NCBI GenBank assembly: GCA_021811315.1
Contig: JAJZPF010000024.1
Span: 1-41,231, forward strand
DNA length: 41,231 nucleotides
Reading direction: 5' to 3'
DNA from: a bacterium
GTDB taxonomy: Bacteria; Elusimicrobiota; Elusimicrobia; Elusimicrobiales; UBA9959
The position numbers and the translations under genes are program-made. This document shows, in pieces, positions 34,625 through 41,231 of this stretch. The notes beneath the pieces are model-generated. The model was given only the letters and a program-made list of their open reading frames with translations, made no database searches and was not told the origin of the DNA. How positions within the stretch are numbered: position 1 is the stretch's first letter; each line of letters begins with the position of its first letter.

Positions 34625-35458
34625 TCAGCTGTCGGGGGCGGAAAAGCCGCAGGAGGCGCAGTAGCCGGGCATAGCGGTTTTCCCGGCTATGCTGGCCCTC
34701 AGGGCAAGCGCCCGGGGGCTGTTCAGGATAGCGGCCAGCGGTTCCTCTTTTATATTCCCCAAAGCCAGGGCCCCGTCGAAATCAGCGCAGCACGGAACTA
34801 CCCGCCCGTCGCATAAGATCCCGAAATGATGCCGCAGGCCGAGGCAGCTCTTTTTTTGTTTGCCCCCGGCGCCTCCGGGCCAATCAAAAATACCGCCGAA
34901 ATTCAGATACACTTTCTCCCGCAGTTTAAGCCCGTCCCTGGCCTGCTCATAAGAGCCTTCCAGGGTCAGGCTTTCCAGGATCGCGGCTTTTGTTTCCTTA
35001 ATGAAAGGGTCCCCGGGGTTTCCGCGCAGGCGGAAGCTGACTATAAGTCCGTGCGGTTTCCGCAGGGCGAAATCGGTAAGCCGGAGCAGGGTTTGCGCCC
35101 GGAGCTGGGGGGGCAGGCCGGCTAAAGCGTGAAGCGACACCGAGACCTGCCCCAGTGCTTTTTCTTTAAAGATCCCGTCCCCGAATTTGTCCAGCAGGAC
35201 CCCGTTGGTCACGAGGTTGACCTTAAGGCCCAGGCGCGAGCAGGCGCCGAGTATTTCGGGGAAGCGCGGGTGCATCAGCGGCTCTCCCAGCAGATGCAGG
35301 AAGATGACCGAAGCAAGCTCCCCGGCCTGGGCGGCCGCGGGCTCAAAAACCTCGAGCGGCATGAAAGAGCCGGGGCGCGAGGACGAGGCGCAGAAGCCGC
35401 AGGCCAGATTGCAGCTATTGGTTATCTCTATAAAAGCGCGCCTGAAAACTTTTTTCAT
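34625..35458 (-). CDS. Radical SAM/SPASM protein
   Basis: 277 residues. The cluster motif is CNLACGFC (C16, C20, C23), with LHLLGEPLMHP as the SAM-binding segment. The C-terminal SPASM-like part is CLGLRHHFGILCDGRVVPCCADFDG...LGNI and ends YCASCGF, which should hold auxiliary clusters. This layout is seen in peptide- and protein-maturing enzymes and in nucleotide/lipid enzymes; the substrate here is unknown. The start lies nine bases after a TGC-TATAAT box on the minus strand, so the mRNA is probably leaderless. Confidence 0.85.
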   Translation of the reverse strand: MKKVFRRAFIEITNSCNLACGFCASSSRPGSFMPLEVFEPAAAQAGELASVIFLHLLGEPLMHPRFPEILGACSRLGLKVNLVTNGVLLDKFGDGIFKEKALGQVSVSLHALAGLPPQLRAQTLLRLTDFALRKPHGLIVSFRLRGNPGDPFIKETKAAILESLTLEGSYEQARDGLKLREKVYLNFGGIFDWPGGAGGKQKKSCLGLRHHFGILCDGRVVPCCADFDGALALGNIKEEPLAAILNSPRALALRASIAGKTAMPGYCASCGFSAPDS

Positions 35459-35467
35459 CCAGTAATA

Positions 35468-35473
35468 ATTATA
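35468..35473 (-). promoter_or_regulatory. Extended -10 box giving a leaderless radical SAM mRNA
   Basis: On the minus strand TGC precedes a perfect TATAAT, and the ATG follows after nine bases. The box lies in a palindrome, ATTATAGC-N9-GCTATAAT (35468-35492 region). Confidence 0.6.
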
Positions 35474-35485
35474 GCAGGCGGCCCG

Positions 35486-35758
35486 CTATAATTTAAGCGC
35501 TTCGGTTATTTCGATCAGGTCGGTTTCATTGAGCCGCCGGCCGGCCTCCGCCAGCCACTCCGCCTTTACCTGCGGCCGCCAGGAGTTTTCGGCAGTTATT
35601 CGCGCGATAAGCGCGCCGTGGCTGCGCAGCTCGTAAAAACGCCGCAGGCCGCTCATCCCCGTGCCCCAGTCGGGCCGCTTGTAAACGAATACTATTTCGC
35701 CGTCTTCTCGGGTGGCGCAGTAGCCGCCGCTCATCCAGCCTTTTAATTGCCAGCTCAT
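35486..35758 (-). CDS. Small hypothetical protein
   Basis: 90 residues, starting MSWQLKGWMSGGYCATREDGEIVFVYKRPDW and ending in an amphipathic helix. It may be a small alpha/beta domain with a two-stranded sheet. No family is recognised. AAGGGGG six bases before the ATG supports translation. It lies 18 bases after the 63-residue ORF and is probably in the same transcript, driven by the duplicated palindrome promoter. Confidence 0.6.
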   Translation of the reverse strand: MSWQLKGWMSGGYCATREDGEIVFVYKRPDWGTGMSGLRRFYELRSHGALIARITAENSWRPQVKAEWLAEAGRRLNETDLIEITEALKL

Positions 35759-35776
35759 AAGTCCCCCTTAGCTAAG

Positions 35777-35968
35777 TCACAGGCCGCAGTTCGCCAGGCG
35801 CGACAGCTGCGCCTGCCTTTCCGTGGCCGCCTGCCAGAGGCGCAGCGAGAAGTACAAAGAAGAGTCTTCTCCCGCCCCCAGGGTGTAAACGCGCAGCCTG
35901 GCCTTGAACCTGCCGCCCAGGAAGCCGGCGCGCGCGCTGATTATCGAACTCCTGTTTTTGTTGTTCAT
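35777..35968 (-). CDS. Small basic hypothetical protein, probably leaderless
   Basis: 63 residues (MNNKNRSSIISARAGFLGG...), basic, with no recognised family. An ATG six bases further upstream (35974) abuts the -10 box TATGCT (35975-35980). Transcription should begin near 35968, exactly at the second ATG, so I prefer that start. No ribosome-binding site is possible in such a transcript. Coding status rests on the promoter and on the following gene. Confidence 0.45.
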   Translation of the reverse strand: MNNKNRSSIISARAGFLGGRFKARLRVYTLGAGEDSSLYFSLRLWQAATERQAQLSRLANCGL

Positions 35969-35974
35969 GCCCAT

Positions 35975-36012
35975 AGCATAGCAGGCGAACCCGACAAGGG
36001 CGTGTCGGGTTG
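35975..36012 (-). promoter_or_regulatory. Palindrome plus extended -10 promoter element, copy 2
   Basis: The minus strand carries the same palindrome (CCCGACA-N6-TGTCGGG), nine-base spacer and TGC-TATGCT as at 385-422; 36 of 38 bases match. Confidence 0.65.
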
Positions 36013-36135
36013 TAAAAGGCGATAAAATATTTTTCAGGGAATTATTCCGGCCGTTAAATGACTTGGGCGCTTGCGGCCAGCCAGGCCATTGACTTCCGCC
36101 CTCCCGTACACTAAACTATATTCGCGGGTGAAATC

Positions 36136-37362
36136 ATGAAAATGTTAAGACTCTTCTTCCTCCTGGTCCTGGCGCAGCTGGCGGCTGCGGCTGTTCCCGC
36201 GCGGGCCGCTTCTGACCTGGACGGGTCGGCCCAGGAAGGTTCCGTCCTGTTCGACGGGGCGGGGCGCTATTCCGCCGCGGTATCGCCCGCCGCTACGCCC
36301 GAGGACAGGGCGCAACTGCTCGCTGATTTTAAAAAACAGATCGTGATGAACGACCACGGGAACCCGGCCGAAAGGGCCGCCCTGGATTCAATGCTGGCCA
36401 GGATGATGGACAGCCCTACGGCCAGGGAAGTGGCGGCGAAGTTCGTGCAAGAGGGCGCCAGGGTGGAGATCTCGCTTGAGGATATCCCCGGGAGCACCGT
36501 AGCTACGGTGGAGGGCAAGAAGACTTTGTGGGGCACGCGCGGCTTTACCGAAACCTGGAAGGTCCCGCCCCGGGTGGTTCTGAATAAATACTTCATGGAG
36601 AACGAAAGGGATTACGGGATAGGCACCCTGTCGCACGAGACGCTTGGGCACGCCTTCGAGGCCCAGCGGGCCGGCCCCGAGCTGCGGGGCCTCTACCTCT
36701 ACAACACCGACGAGGAGGAGAACGCCCGGATGATAGGCTGGCTGGTCCGCACGGAGCTGGAGGTTAAACCGGAGGCCGAGATCTGGAGATACATGGAGAG
36801 CCCGGAGGCGAACGCGGAATCGCTGAAGATGGCGTCCGTCTATTACGCCCTGACCCTTACCAGCGAGGAGATGAAGGACCCGGTGCCCGCTTATGAAAAA
36901 CGCCTGGCCGACGCGGGCAAGGCGCTTGAGCAGCTTAGCGGGAGGATAGAAAAGTACGAGGAGTGGAAAAAGATAATCGCGCATCTGGTGAACGACCACA
37001 AAATGGATGCCGCTTCTTTCCAGTCCAGGCGGGACGACGTCGAGAACGCTTTGAAGGGCATTCCGAAAAGCCAGAAAAATTACACGGACATAAAAACCGC
37101 CCTGCAGGACAGGCTGGCCTATTTTAAGACCGATAACGGCAAACAGTACCTGCTCGCGCTGGCCGCGGAATCGGAGAACGAGTACTTCAAGAATAAGGAC
37201 GCCGTTATTTTGGACCGCCGAGGAAGGCTCTCCGGGCTGCTGATCGGAAAGCCGCAGGAGAGCACCGCTCCGCCTCCCCTGGCGGGGCAGATAACCTGGC
37301 AGCAGCTGGCTGAACTCGCAAAAAAGGACAAGGAGTCCTGCTCCCTCGGAGGCGTCAGATGA
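36136..37362 (+). CDS. Secreted putative metalloprotease with HExxxH motif
   Basis: 408 residues with a signal peptide (ending PARAAS). Residues 167-172 read HETLGH, an HExxxH zinc motif of the kind seen in dipeptidyl peptidase III (M49), not the usual HExxH. Acidic residues at 192-195 (DEEENARMIGW) could supply the third zinc ligand, as in gluzincins. The rest is helical, with a coiled-coil-like segment near 250-310. It is far shorter than M49 enzymes and shows no other similarity to them that I can see. It overlaps the next gene by ATGA. Confidence 0.6.
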   Translation: MKMLRLFFLLVLAQLAAAAVPARAASDLDGSAQEGSVLFDGAGRYSAAVSPAATPEDRAQLLADFKKQIVMNDHGNPAERAALDSMLARMMDSPTAREVAAKFVQEGARVEISLEDIPGSTVATVEGKKTLWGTRGFTETWKVPPRVVLNKYFMENERDYGIGTLSHETLGHAFEAQRAGPELRGLYLYNTDEEENARMIGWLVRTELEVKPEAEIWRYMESPEANAESLKMASVYYALTLTSEEMKDPVPAYEKRLADAGKALEQLSGRIEKYEEWKKIIAHLVNDHKMDAASFQSRRDDVENALKGIPKSQKNYTDIKTALQDRLAYFKTDNGKQYLLALAAESENEYFKNKDAVILDRRGRLSGLLIGKPQESTAPPPLAGQITWQQLAELAKKDKESCSLGGVR

Positions 37363-37919
37363 ACTTCAGCGCCTGCCTGTCCGTCCTTCTATTGTTGGCC
37401 GCGCCCGTCTGCGCGCAGGCCAAGGAGCAGCCTATGAAAATTAAAGCTGGCCTGTCCGAAGCGGCGAAGTACGAGGTCCCGAAAGGCTGGACGGAGGAGT
37501 TTTCCCTGAACCAGGGAGACCCGCAGGCCCTGCTCTCCAGGGACCTCCACCAGGTGAAGGTGCGGCTTTCCGGCGGCGAGGGGTCCCGCTATAAGACGGC
37601 CGGGGATTTCCTTGTGGGTTTCGAGGCGAGGACGAAAGGCGGGAAACAGGCAGAAAAACTCGGGGCCATAGCGGTTTCAGGAAATCGCGTGATGCTGTAC
37701 CGCAGGGAGGTCCCGGTTTCCCTGCCCCTGCCGGACACCGGCGGGCCCGTTACTTATACCTCCGAGGAATTTTGCGTGGTTCCGGCGGGAAAAACGTTCT
37801 TTATCCTCAGCTACTCCTACGGCGATGCCATCCCCGACCCCGGCTATGACGGGAAAGAAGCGTGGCGAAAATTCCTTAATACATTCCGGGCACTGAAAGC
37901 GAAGAAAGCCGCTAAATAA
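37359..37919 (+). CDS. Secreted hypothetical protein
   Basis: 186 residues with a signal peptide (MNFSACLSVLLLLAAPVCAQA). The mature part is mixed alpha/beta (YEVPKGWTEEFSLNQGDPQALLSRD; VKVRLSGGEGSRYKTAGDFLVGFEAR; TFFILSYSYGD; WRKFLNTFRALK). The plan recalls lipoprotein-like or PsbP-like periplasmic domains, where a final helix follows FxxILxTF, but I do not assign it. It is translationally coupled to the HExxxH protein by an ATGA overlap, so the two may act together. Confidence 0.65.
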   Translation: MNFSACLSVLLLLAAPVCAQAKEQPMKIKAGLSEAAKYEVPKGWTEEFSLNQGDPQALLSRDLHQVKVRLSGGEGSRYKTAGDFLVGFEARTKGGKQAEKLGAIAVSGNRVMLYRREVPVSLPLPDTGGPVTYTSEEFCVVPAGKTFFILSYSYGDAIPDPGYDGKEAWRKFLNTFRALKAKKAAK

Positions 37920-37933
37920 GAGCATAGCGGCTT
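37906..37933. terminator. Bidirectional terminator between convergent genes
   Basis: AAGCCGCTA pairs perfectly with TAGCGGCTT around a ten-base loop and overlaps the end of the upstream gene. The tails are only moderately T-rich (TTCTTCC forward, TTTCTTCG reverse). Confidence 0.5.
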
Positions 37934-37947
37934 CTTCCTGGCCGCCC

Positions 37948-38487
37948 TTACTTCATTATCTCGATCTGTCCTATCGAAGGCTGGGGGACCAGCGCTTTGG
38001 AGATCGCGCTGACGCCTTCCCCGACGTAGAGCGCGGCCACCAGGACCACGCTGGAGAGGACTATGCCAACGGCCAGATTGCCTTTCTGCAGCTCGGTCCC
38101 GGCGTGCAGGCTGCGGACCAGCTTGCCGAACAGCCTCAGCGTGACGGAGATCGTCACTACCGCCAGCAGCATCGAAAGTCCCAGATGCGCCGTGCACAGG
38201 AGGGCCAGCTTGCCCAGGCCCATGGTCGCTTCGCCCGGCGCCGAGATGTGCATGCGGAACATGCTTACCACCGAGCCCATGCCTTTCTGCAGTATCATCG
38301 AGGCGGCGAAAAGTATGGCGCCCACCAGCGTGCCCACGGCTACATTGCCTTTCTTGATCTCTTCCTCCATGTCGAAGTCCGGGTTCGCTTTTATGAACAC
38401 CCTGTAGGTGAGCGAGATTATGAACCCCGACATGACCACCGCGAGAAAAAACTCGAAAAAACTAACCATCAGTCTAGTGTTGAACAT
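37948..38487 (-). CDS. DUF350-family membrane protein
   Basis: 179 residues, starting MFNTRLMVSFFEFFLAVVMSGF. The start is chosen because AGGAGG lies five bases upstream; an upstream in-frame ATG (38520) lacks one. Two copies of the DUF350 pattern are seen: KKGNVAVGTLVGAILFAASMI and QKGNLAVGIVLSSVVLVAALYVGEG, within about four to six membrane helices. DUF350 proteins are of unknown function and are often found beside transglutaminase-like or polyamine genes. It is third in a minus-strand operon after the WYL regulator and the transglutaminase-like protein. Confidence 0.85.
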   Translation of the reverse strand: MFNTRLMVSFFEFFLAVVMSGFIISLTYRVFIKANPDFDMEEEIKKGNVAVGTLVGAILFAASMILQKGMGSVVSMFRMHISAPGEATMGLGKLALLCTAHLGLSMLLAVVTISVTLRLFGKLVRSLHAGTELQKGNLAVGIVLSSVVLVAALYVGEGVSAISKALVPQPSIGQIEIMK

Positions 38488-38526
38488 CGTTCCTCCTAAT
38501 AATATCCCGAAGATCCGCAAGCCTTC

Positions 38527-39555
38527 TTAAAAGAAAGGCTCTATCTTGTAGCCTTCCGAGCCTGAAAGCAGGGCGGTGGTATGCGTGCCTACCGTTCCCG
38601 GCTCCAGCCAGGCCGGGCCGGCCGGCTCGAGCAGCACGTATTCCAGCCCCTCGTAGCGGACGAACATATCGCCCTTGCCGGGCAGGCGCCTGATCGCCAT
38701 AAGGTAGTGGCCGGGCACCGCTATGCCTACCATCCTCATCCCGGACCAGTTCCCGAGTATGGAAGCGAGCAGGCCGGTCTTGGTGTCGCAGTCGCCCCAG
38801 CCGCAGAGCATGGCCCTGGCCGGGGGAAGGATGCCGCAGGTGTGCAGGCCCTGGTCCATAACGGGAGGGATCTTGTAGACCAGCGCCGTCTGTACCAGCG
38901 AGAGCGCGGCCCCTATCAGGTCTTCCCCGGCGTATTTCCGTTCCGTGGCTATCTTCTGTAGGGCCATGGCCAGCGGTTTAAGCAGGGGTATGTTCCGTTT
39001 TACTATCACCGGCATGTCGGCTTCCACCACGTTGCCGGCGCGCATCGCGAGCCCCCTGGAGCGCAGCAGGCCGCGGAGGCGGGTGTCGTATTCCACGTCG
39101 ACGTCGGCTATGGCCTTTTCAGCCGCCGCTTTGCCGCTTTTCGCGTAAGCTTGTTTCCAGGCGTCCTGCCTGGTTTTTTCCCGCCAGGCCCTGAGCTTGC
39201 CCATTTCCGAGTCGGCGTAGCCGTAGCCGGACAGGTAATTCATGTAATCCCGGCCGGTCATGGCGAAGCTTACGTTGACCCTGTCTTTGTTGAAATTTAT
39301 GAAATTATACTGCGCTTTAAGGGAAGTCCCTTCGGTGGTAATTTTCTGGGAGGTTCCTTTTTCGGTGCGCTTTTCGCGGCTGGTGTATTCTTTGACCTCG
39401 GCCTCCTCGTCTTCGGAAGACTGGGCGCGAAGCAGGTCCGGCCCGGCCGGGTAGACGGCCAGTTTCTTTTCCCATTCGGCGCCGAGGAGCAGGGCCGCGG
39501 CGAAACAGGCCGCCAGGGCGGCTAAATGACGGATTTTTATCTCGGGTCCCCGCAT
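38527..39555 (-). CDS. Transglutaminase-like secreted/anchored protein
   Basis: 342 residues with an N-terminal hydrophobic anchor (LAALAACFAAALLLG). The C-terminal ~120 residues resemble a transglutaminase-like cysteine-protease fold: GWGDCDTKTGLLASILG gives nucleophile C256, PGHYLMAI gives H283, and VLLEPAGPAW gives acidic E310. The middle is charged and helical (REKTRQDAWKQAYAKSGKAAAEKA). It lies 39 bases before DUF350 and eight bases after the WYL regulator, so all three genes probably share one transcript. Confidence 0.72.
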   Translation of the reverse strand: MRGPEIKIRHLAALAACFAAALLLGAEWEKKLAVYPAGPDLLRAQSSEDEEAEVKEYTSREKRTEKGTSQKITTEGTSLKAQYNFINFNKDRVNVSFAMTGRDYMNYLSGYGYADSEMGKLRAWREKTRQDAWKQAYAKSGKAAAEKAIADVDVEYDTRLRGLLRSRGLAMRAGNVVEADMPVIVKRNIPLLKPLAMALQKIATERKYAGEDLIGAALSLVQTALVYKIPPVMDQGLHTCGILPPARAMLCGWGDCDTKTGLLASILGNWSGMRMVGIAVPGHYLMAIRRLPGKGDMFVRYEGLEYVLLEPAGPAWLEPGTVGTHTTALLSGSEGYKIEPFF

Positions 39556-39563
39556 CGTGGAAG

Positions 39564-40523
39564 TTATGCCCCCGGTCTTTGTTTTTTCAGATAAGCGTCT
39601 ATGCTCTTTTTTACGGCCGCGCGCAGCTCCGGGGGTTCTATTATAGTTATTTCCGGCATCCAGTGCAGAACCAGGGGGACCACTTCCATCTCGTGGTGGA
39701 TAGCCGCTTTTACCGTGACGCTGCCGTCCGCGGCCGGTTTCGAGACTTTCTGGCGGGGCAGGAGCTCCTTGCTCAGCAGGAAATCGGCGGCCGCGCCTTC
39801 CGCTTTAAGCGTCACATTAAGTTTTTTCCCGTCGCCGACCCCCCAGATGGTGGTGGCGGCGCCGATTATTTTTTTGATCAGTTCCCGGGAGGGGGGGACG
39901 AATTCTTCCGGCAGGATCTCGAGGCGCTTTATCCGGTCCACCCTGTATTTGCGGAATTGGTCCGCTTTCGCCGCGTCCCCGGCGGCCATCATGTAGAAGA
40001 AGTTCTCGCTCGCGAGTATTTTGACGGGGCAAAGCGTTTTTTCCCGCACGCCGCCCGCGGCCGCGTAGCGCACTTTCAGTTTTTTGCCGTTCTCTATGGC
40101 GAAAACGATGTCCTCGTAGAATTTGCGGGTCAGCGGGTTAAGCACCCGGGCGCCCAGCGAGTAAAAGTGCGAGTCGCCGGCGCCGGAAGCCGTGGCCCTG
40201 GCGAAAACCTTGTCGAAGGCGTCCTTGATCGCGCCGCCCAGGCCGCCGGCCATCTCGCTCATCAGGACCAGCACGGAAAGCTGCTCGCTGGTAAGGTTGA
40301 AGGTTTTAAGCGAAACCCCGCTTGAAAAGGAATAAAGGCCTTTTTGCGTGGTATCCAGGTGGAAGCCGGTGAGGTTTATCCGCTCTATGTCGCGCTGGAT
40401 GGAGCGCTCCGAAACGCCGAATTCGGCGGAGAGGTCCGCTATGCGCACGGGGCCCTCGTTCAGCCTGTTAAGGATGTTCAGCACCCTGAAATATTTTTTA
40501 TCGCCTGAATCTTTCTGGTACAT
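39564..40523 (-). CDS. WYL-domain transcription regulator
   Basis: 319 residues. A helix-turn-helix of the DeoR/HTH_11 type occupies the N-terminus (RIADLSAEFGVSERSIQRDIERIN, about 27-50). The WYL ligand-sensing domain spans about 130-215 (FYEDIVFAIENGKKLKVRYAA, ENFFYMMAAGD, YRVDRIKRLEIL), with a C-terminal WCX-like part. WYL regulators often control defence or stress genes and can bind nucleotides or DNA ends. It is first in the operon with the transglutaminase-like and DUF350 genes. AAGGGGG precedes the start; a TATAAT on the minus strand near 40551 may be its -10 box. Confidence 0.88.
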   Translation of the reverse strand: MYQKDSGDKKYFRVLNILNRLNEGPVRIADLSAEFGVSERSIQRDIERINLTGFHLDTTQKGLYSFSSGVSLKTFNLTSEQLSVLVLMSEMAGGLGGAIKDAFDKVFARATASGAGDSHFYSLGARVLNPLTRKFYEDIVFAIENGKKLKVRYAAAGGVREKTLCPVKILASENFFYMMAAGDAAKADQFRKYRVDRIKRLEILPEEFVPPSRELIKKIIGAATTIWGVGDGKKLNVTLKAEGAAADFLLSKELLPRQKVSKPAADGSVTVKAAIHHEMEVVPLVLHWMPEITIIEPPELRAAVKKSIDAYLKKQRPGA

Positions 40524-40644
40524 TCTGCCCCCTTGCGGTACCTCCTAATTATATAAATTTAAGGTAAGAAGGCGGCATTTTCTTGACTGGAAAGGGATAA
40601 ATGAATATAATTTATGTTCTGCAAGGTTTAGTTCGATAGCAGAC

Positions 40645-40715
40645 GCGGGCGTAGTTCAATGGTAGAACACTAGCCTTCCAAGCTTGTTATGTGGGTTCGA
40701 TTCCCATCGCCCGCT
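40645..40715 (+). tRNA. tRNA-Gly (anticodon TCC)
   Basis: Acceptor GCGGGCG pairs with CGCCCGC. The anticodon loop is CTTCCAA (TCC) and the T-arm is GTGGG-TTCGATT-CCCAT. CCA is not encoded. The anticodon stem has one mismatch. It is followed by an unusual trailer unit. Confidence 0.93.
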
Positions 40716-40801
40716 TAAGGTTTTGTGCAGTATCCTTGTTCTTTAGGCGATGGGAATCTTCCTGATAGGGGAAGCTCGCTAACGCTCGCATGTCGCCCGC
40801 T
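40707..40801 (+). repeat. tRNA-Gly trailer unit flanked by acceptor duplicates
   Basis: The 3' end of the tRNA, TCGCCCGCT, recurs at 40793-40801. Between them, 40746-40758 is a perfect 13-base inverted copy of tRNA bases 40699-40711. The unit also contains TTCCTGATAG and AAGCTCGCTAACGCTCGCATG, shared with the unit after tRNA-Thr. A third, partial copy (GGGAGTTTCCTTATAGGGG) lies at 40820-40840. Confidence 0.7.
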
Positions 40802-40890
40802 AGGGGAGAAGAGAAGACCGGGAGTTTCCTTATAGGGGAAATTGTGCTTCTCCCGGGCAGCGAAGATTTGGCGTAAGGCATCAATGTTTT

Positions 40891-40963
40891 GCTGGGGTAG
40901 CTCAGTCGGTAGAGCATCTGCATGGTAAGCAGAAGGTCGTGGGTTCAACTCCCATCCCCAGCT
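40891..40963 (+). tRNA. tRNA-Thr (anticodon GGT)
   Basis: Acceptor GCTGGGG pairs with CCCCAGC. The D-arm is GCTC...GAGC, the anticodon loop ATGGTAA (GGT) and the T-arm GTGGG-TTCAACT-CCCAT. It lies just upstream of tuf, the usual tRNA-Gly/tRNA-Thr/tuf order. CCA is not encoded. Confidence 0.95.
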
Positions 40964-41060
40964 TAGATTTTTCGGACGGTTGCAAGTGGTTTTGGCGATG
41001 GGAGTTTCCTGATAGAAGAAGCTCGCTGACGCTCGCATGTCCCCAGCTTAGATTTTCGGA
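40955..41060 (+). repeat. tRNA-Thr trailer unit flanked by acceptor duplicates
   Basis: The tRNA 3' end plus flank (40955-40976) recurs at 41040-41060 with one T missing. Inside, 40997-41006 (GATGGGAGTT) is the exact inverse of the tRNA T-arm at 40947-40956. The core matches the unit after tRNA-Gly. Confidence 0.72.
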
Positions 41061-41086
41061 TAATAAAACTGTAGGAGAAGAAAACT

Positions 41087-41231
41087 ATGGCAAAAGCAAA
41101 GTTTGACAGAAGCAAGCCCCACGTAAACGTAGGCACCATCGGCCACGTCGACCACGGCAAATCCACTCTTACCGCGGCTCTGGTGAAAACCCAGTCCGTC
41201 CTCGGCCTTGCGAAGACTATGTCTTACGCCG
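41087..41231 (+). CDS. tuf: Elongation factor Tu, N-terminal part
   Basis: The first 48 residues are visible, starting [21 protein letters not shown]; the gene runs off the window. EF-Tu brings aminoacyl-tRNA to the ribosome as a GTPase. The P-loop GHVDHGKS is intact. AGGAG precedes the start by about nine bases. The context (tRNA-Gly, tRNA-Thr, tuf) is conserved in many bacteria. Confidence 0.95.
   Translation, partial: MAKAKFDRSKPHVNVGTIGHVDHGKSTLTAALVKTQSVLGLAKTMSYA

Noticed and set aside
34826..35491. Plus-strand ORFs of 92-120 residues
   Set aside because: They lie antisense to the radical SAM/SPASM gene, which has intact motifs and a promoter.
40687..41038. Minus-strand ORFs over the tRNA region
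   Set aside because: Translations such as NPRPSAYHADALPTELP are well-known artefacts of reading tRNA genes in antisense.
40707..41060. CRISPR array
   Set aside because: The repeated units are only two, differ in sequence, enclose tRNA genes and have no regular spacers.

Overview
The window is 41 kb of dense, GC-rich bacterial DNA from a Gram-negative (diderm) organism. It carries a TolC/RND efflux pair, beta-barrel proteins ending in phenylalanine, and many Sec-type signal peptides. Nothing fixes the phylum. The gene style would suit Elusimicrobiota or a similar little-studied phylum, but that is a guess. No gap without a gene exceeds about 270 bases.

Layout. (1) 1-422: the 3' part of a tmRNA gene, its terminator and a palindrome-promoter element. 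(2) 444-8650: a defence segment with a free-standing LAGLIDADG ORF, a complete four-gene Wadjet (JetABCD) anti-plasmid operon, an AbiE-like type IV toxin-antitoxin pair with its own promoter and palindromic operator, a small AT-rich ORF, and the decayed C-terminal end of a second LAGLIDADG ORF. No integrase or transposase is visible. (3) 8716-10774: an OmpR-type two-component system. (4) 10835-20726: an envelope segment. Two nearly superimposable promoter modules, each an ATTACA-N4-TGTAAT palindrome 32 bases upstream of a -10 box, precede an asparagine synthase and a run of secreted PAP2 phosphatases and a PepSY protein. A tight operon follows: DUF2062, a GT-C-like membrane transferase, and a PIG-L deacetylase fused to a DPM1-type GT2. 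(5) 20775-25072: TolC and RND permease without an adaptor gene. (6) 25113-25637: a fluoride riboswitch controlling a half-size EamA transporter. (7) 25699-33044: a metallophosphatase, an outer-membrane barrel and two secreted proteins sharing a C-terminal/central module. (8) 33076-40523: two radical SAM proteins, a DUF6125-like protein, two small ORFs behind a second copy of the palindrome-promoter element, a secreted protein with an HExxxH motif, and a WYL regulator/transglutaminase-like/DUF350 operon. (9) 40645-41231: tRNA-Gly, tRNA-Thr and the start of tuf. Each tRNA is followed by an ~85-base unit that repeats its acceptor end and carries an inverted copy of its T-arm.

How the genes may work together. 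Wadjet and the AbiE-like pair form a defence cluster beside the tmRNA gene. The two-component system probably controls the adjacent asnB and PAP2 promoters. The GT2/deacetylase fusion, GT-C enzyme and PAP2 phosphatases look like the parts of a polyprenyl-phosphate-sugar or lipid-modification pathway, by analogy with ArnC/ArnD/ArnT; this is inference. The strongest leads for follow-up are the riboswitch-EamA pairing, the tRNA-trailing units, the 38-base duplicated promoter element, the duplicated two-component promoter modules and the LAGLIDADG relic bracketing the defence genes.
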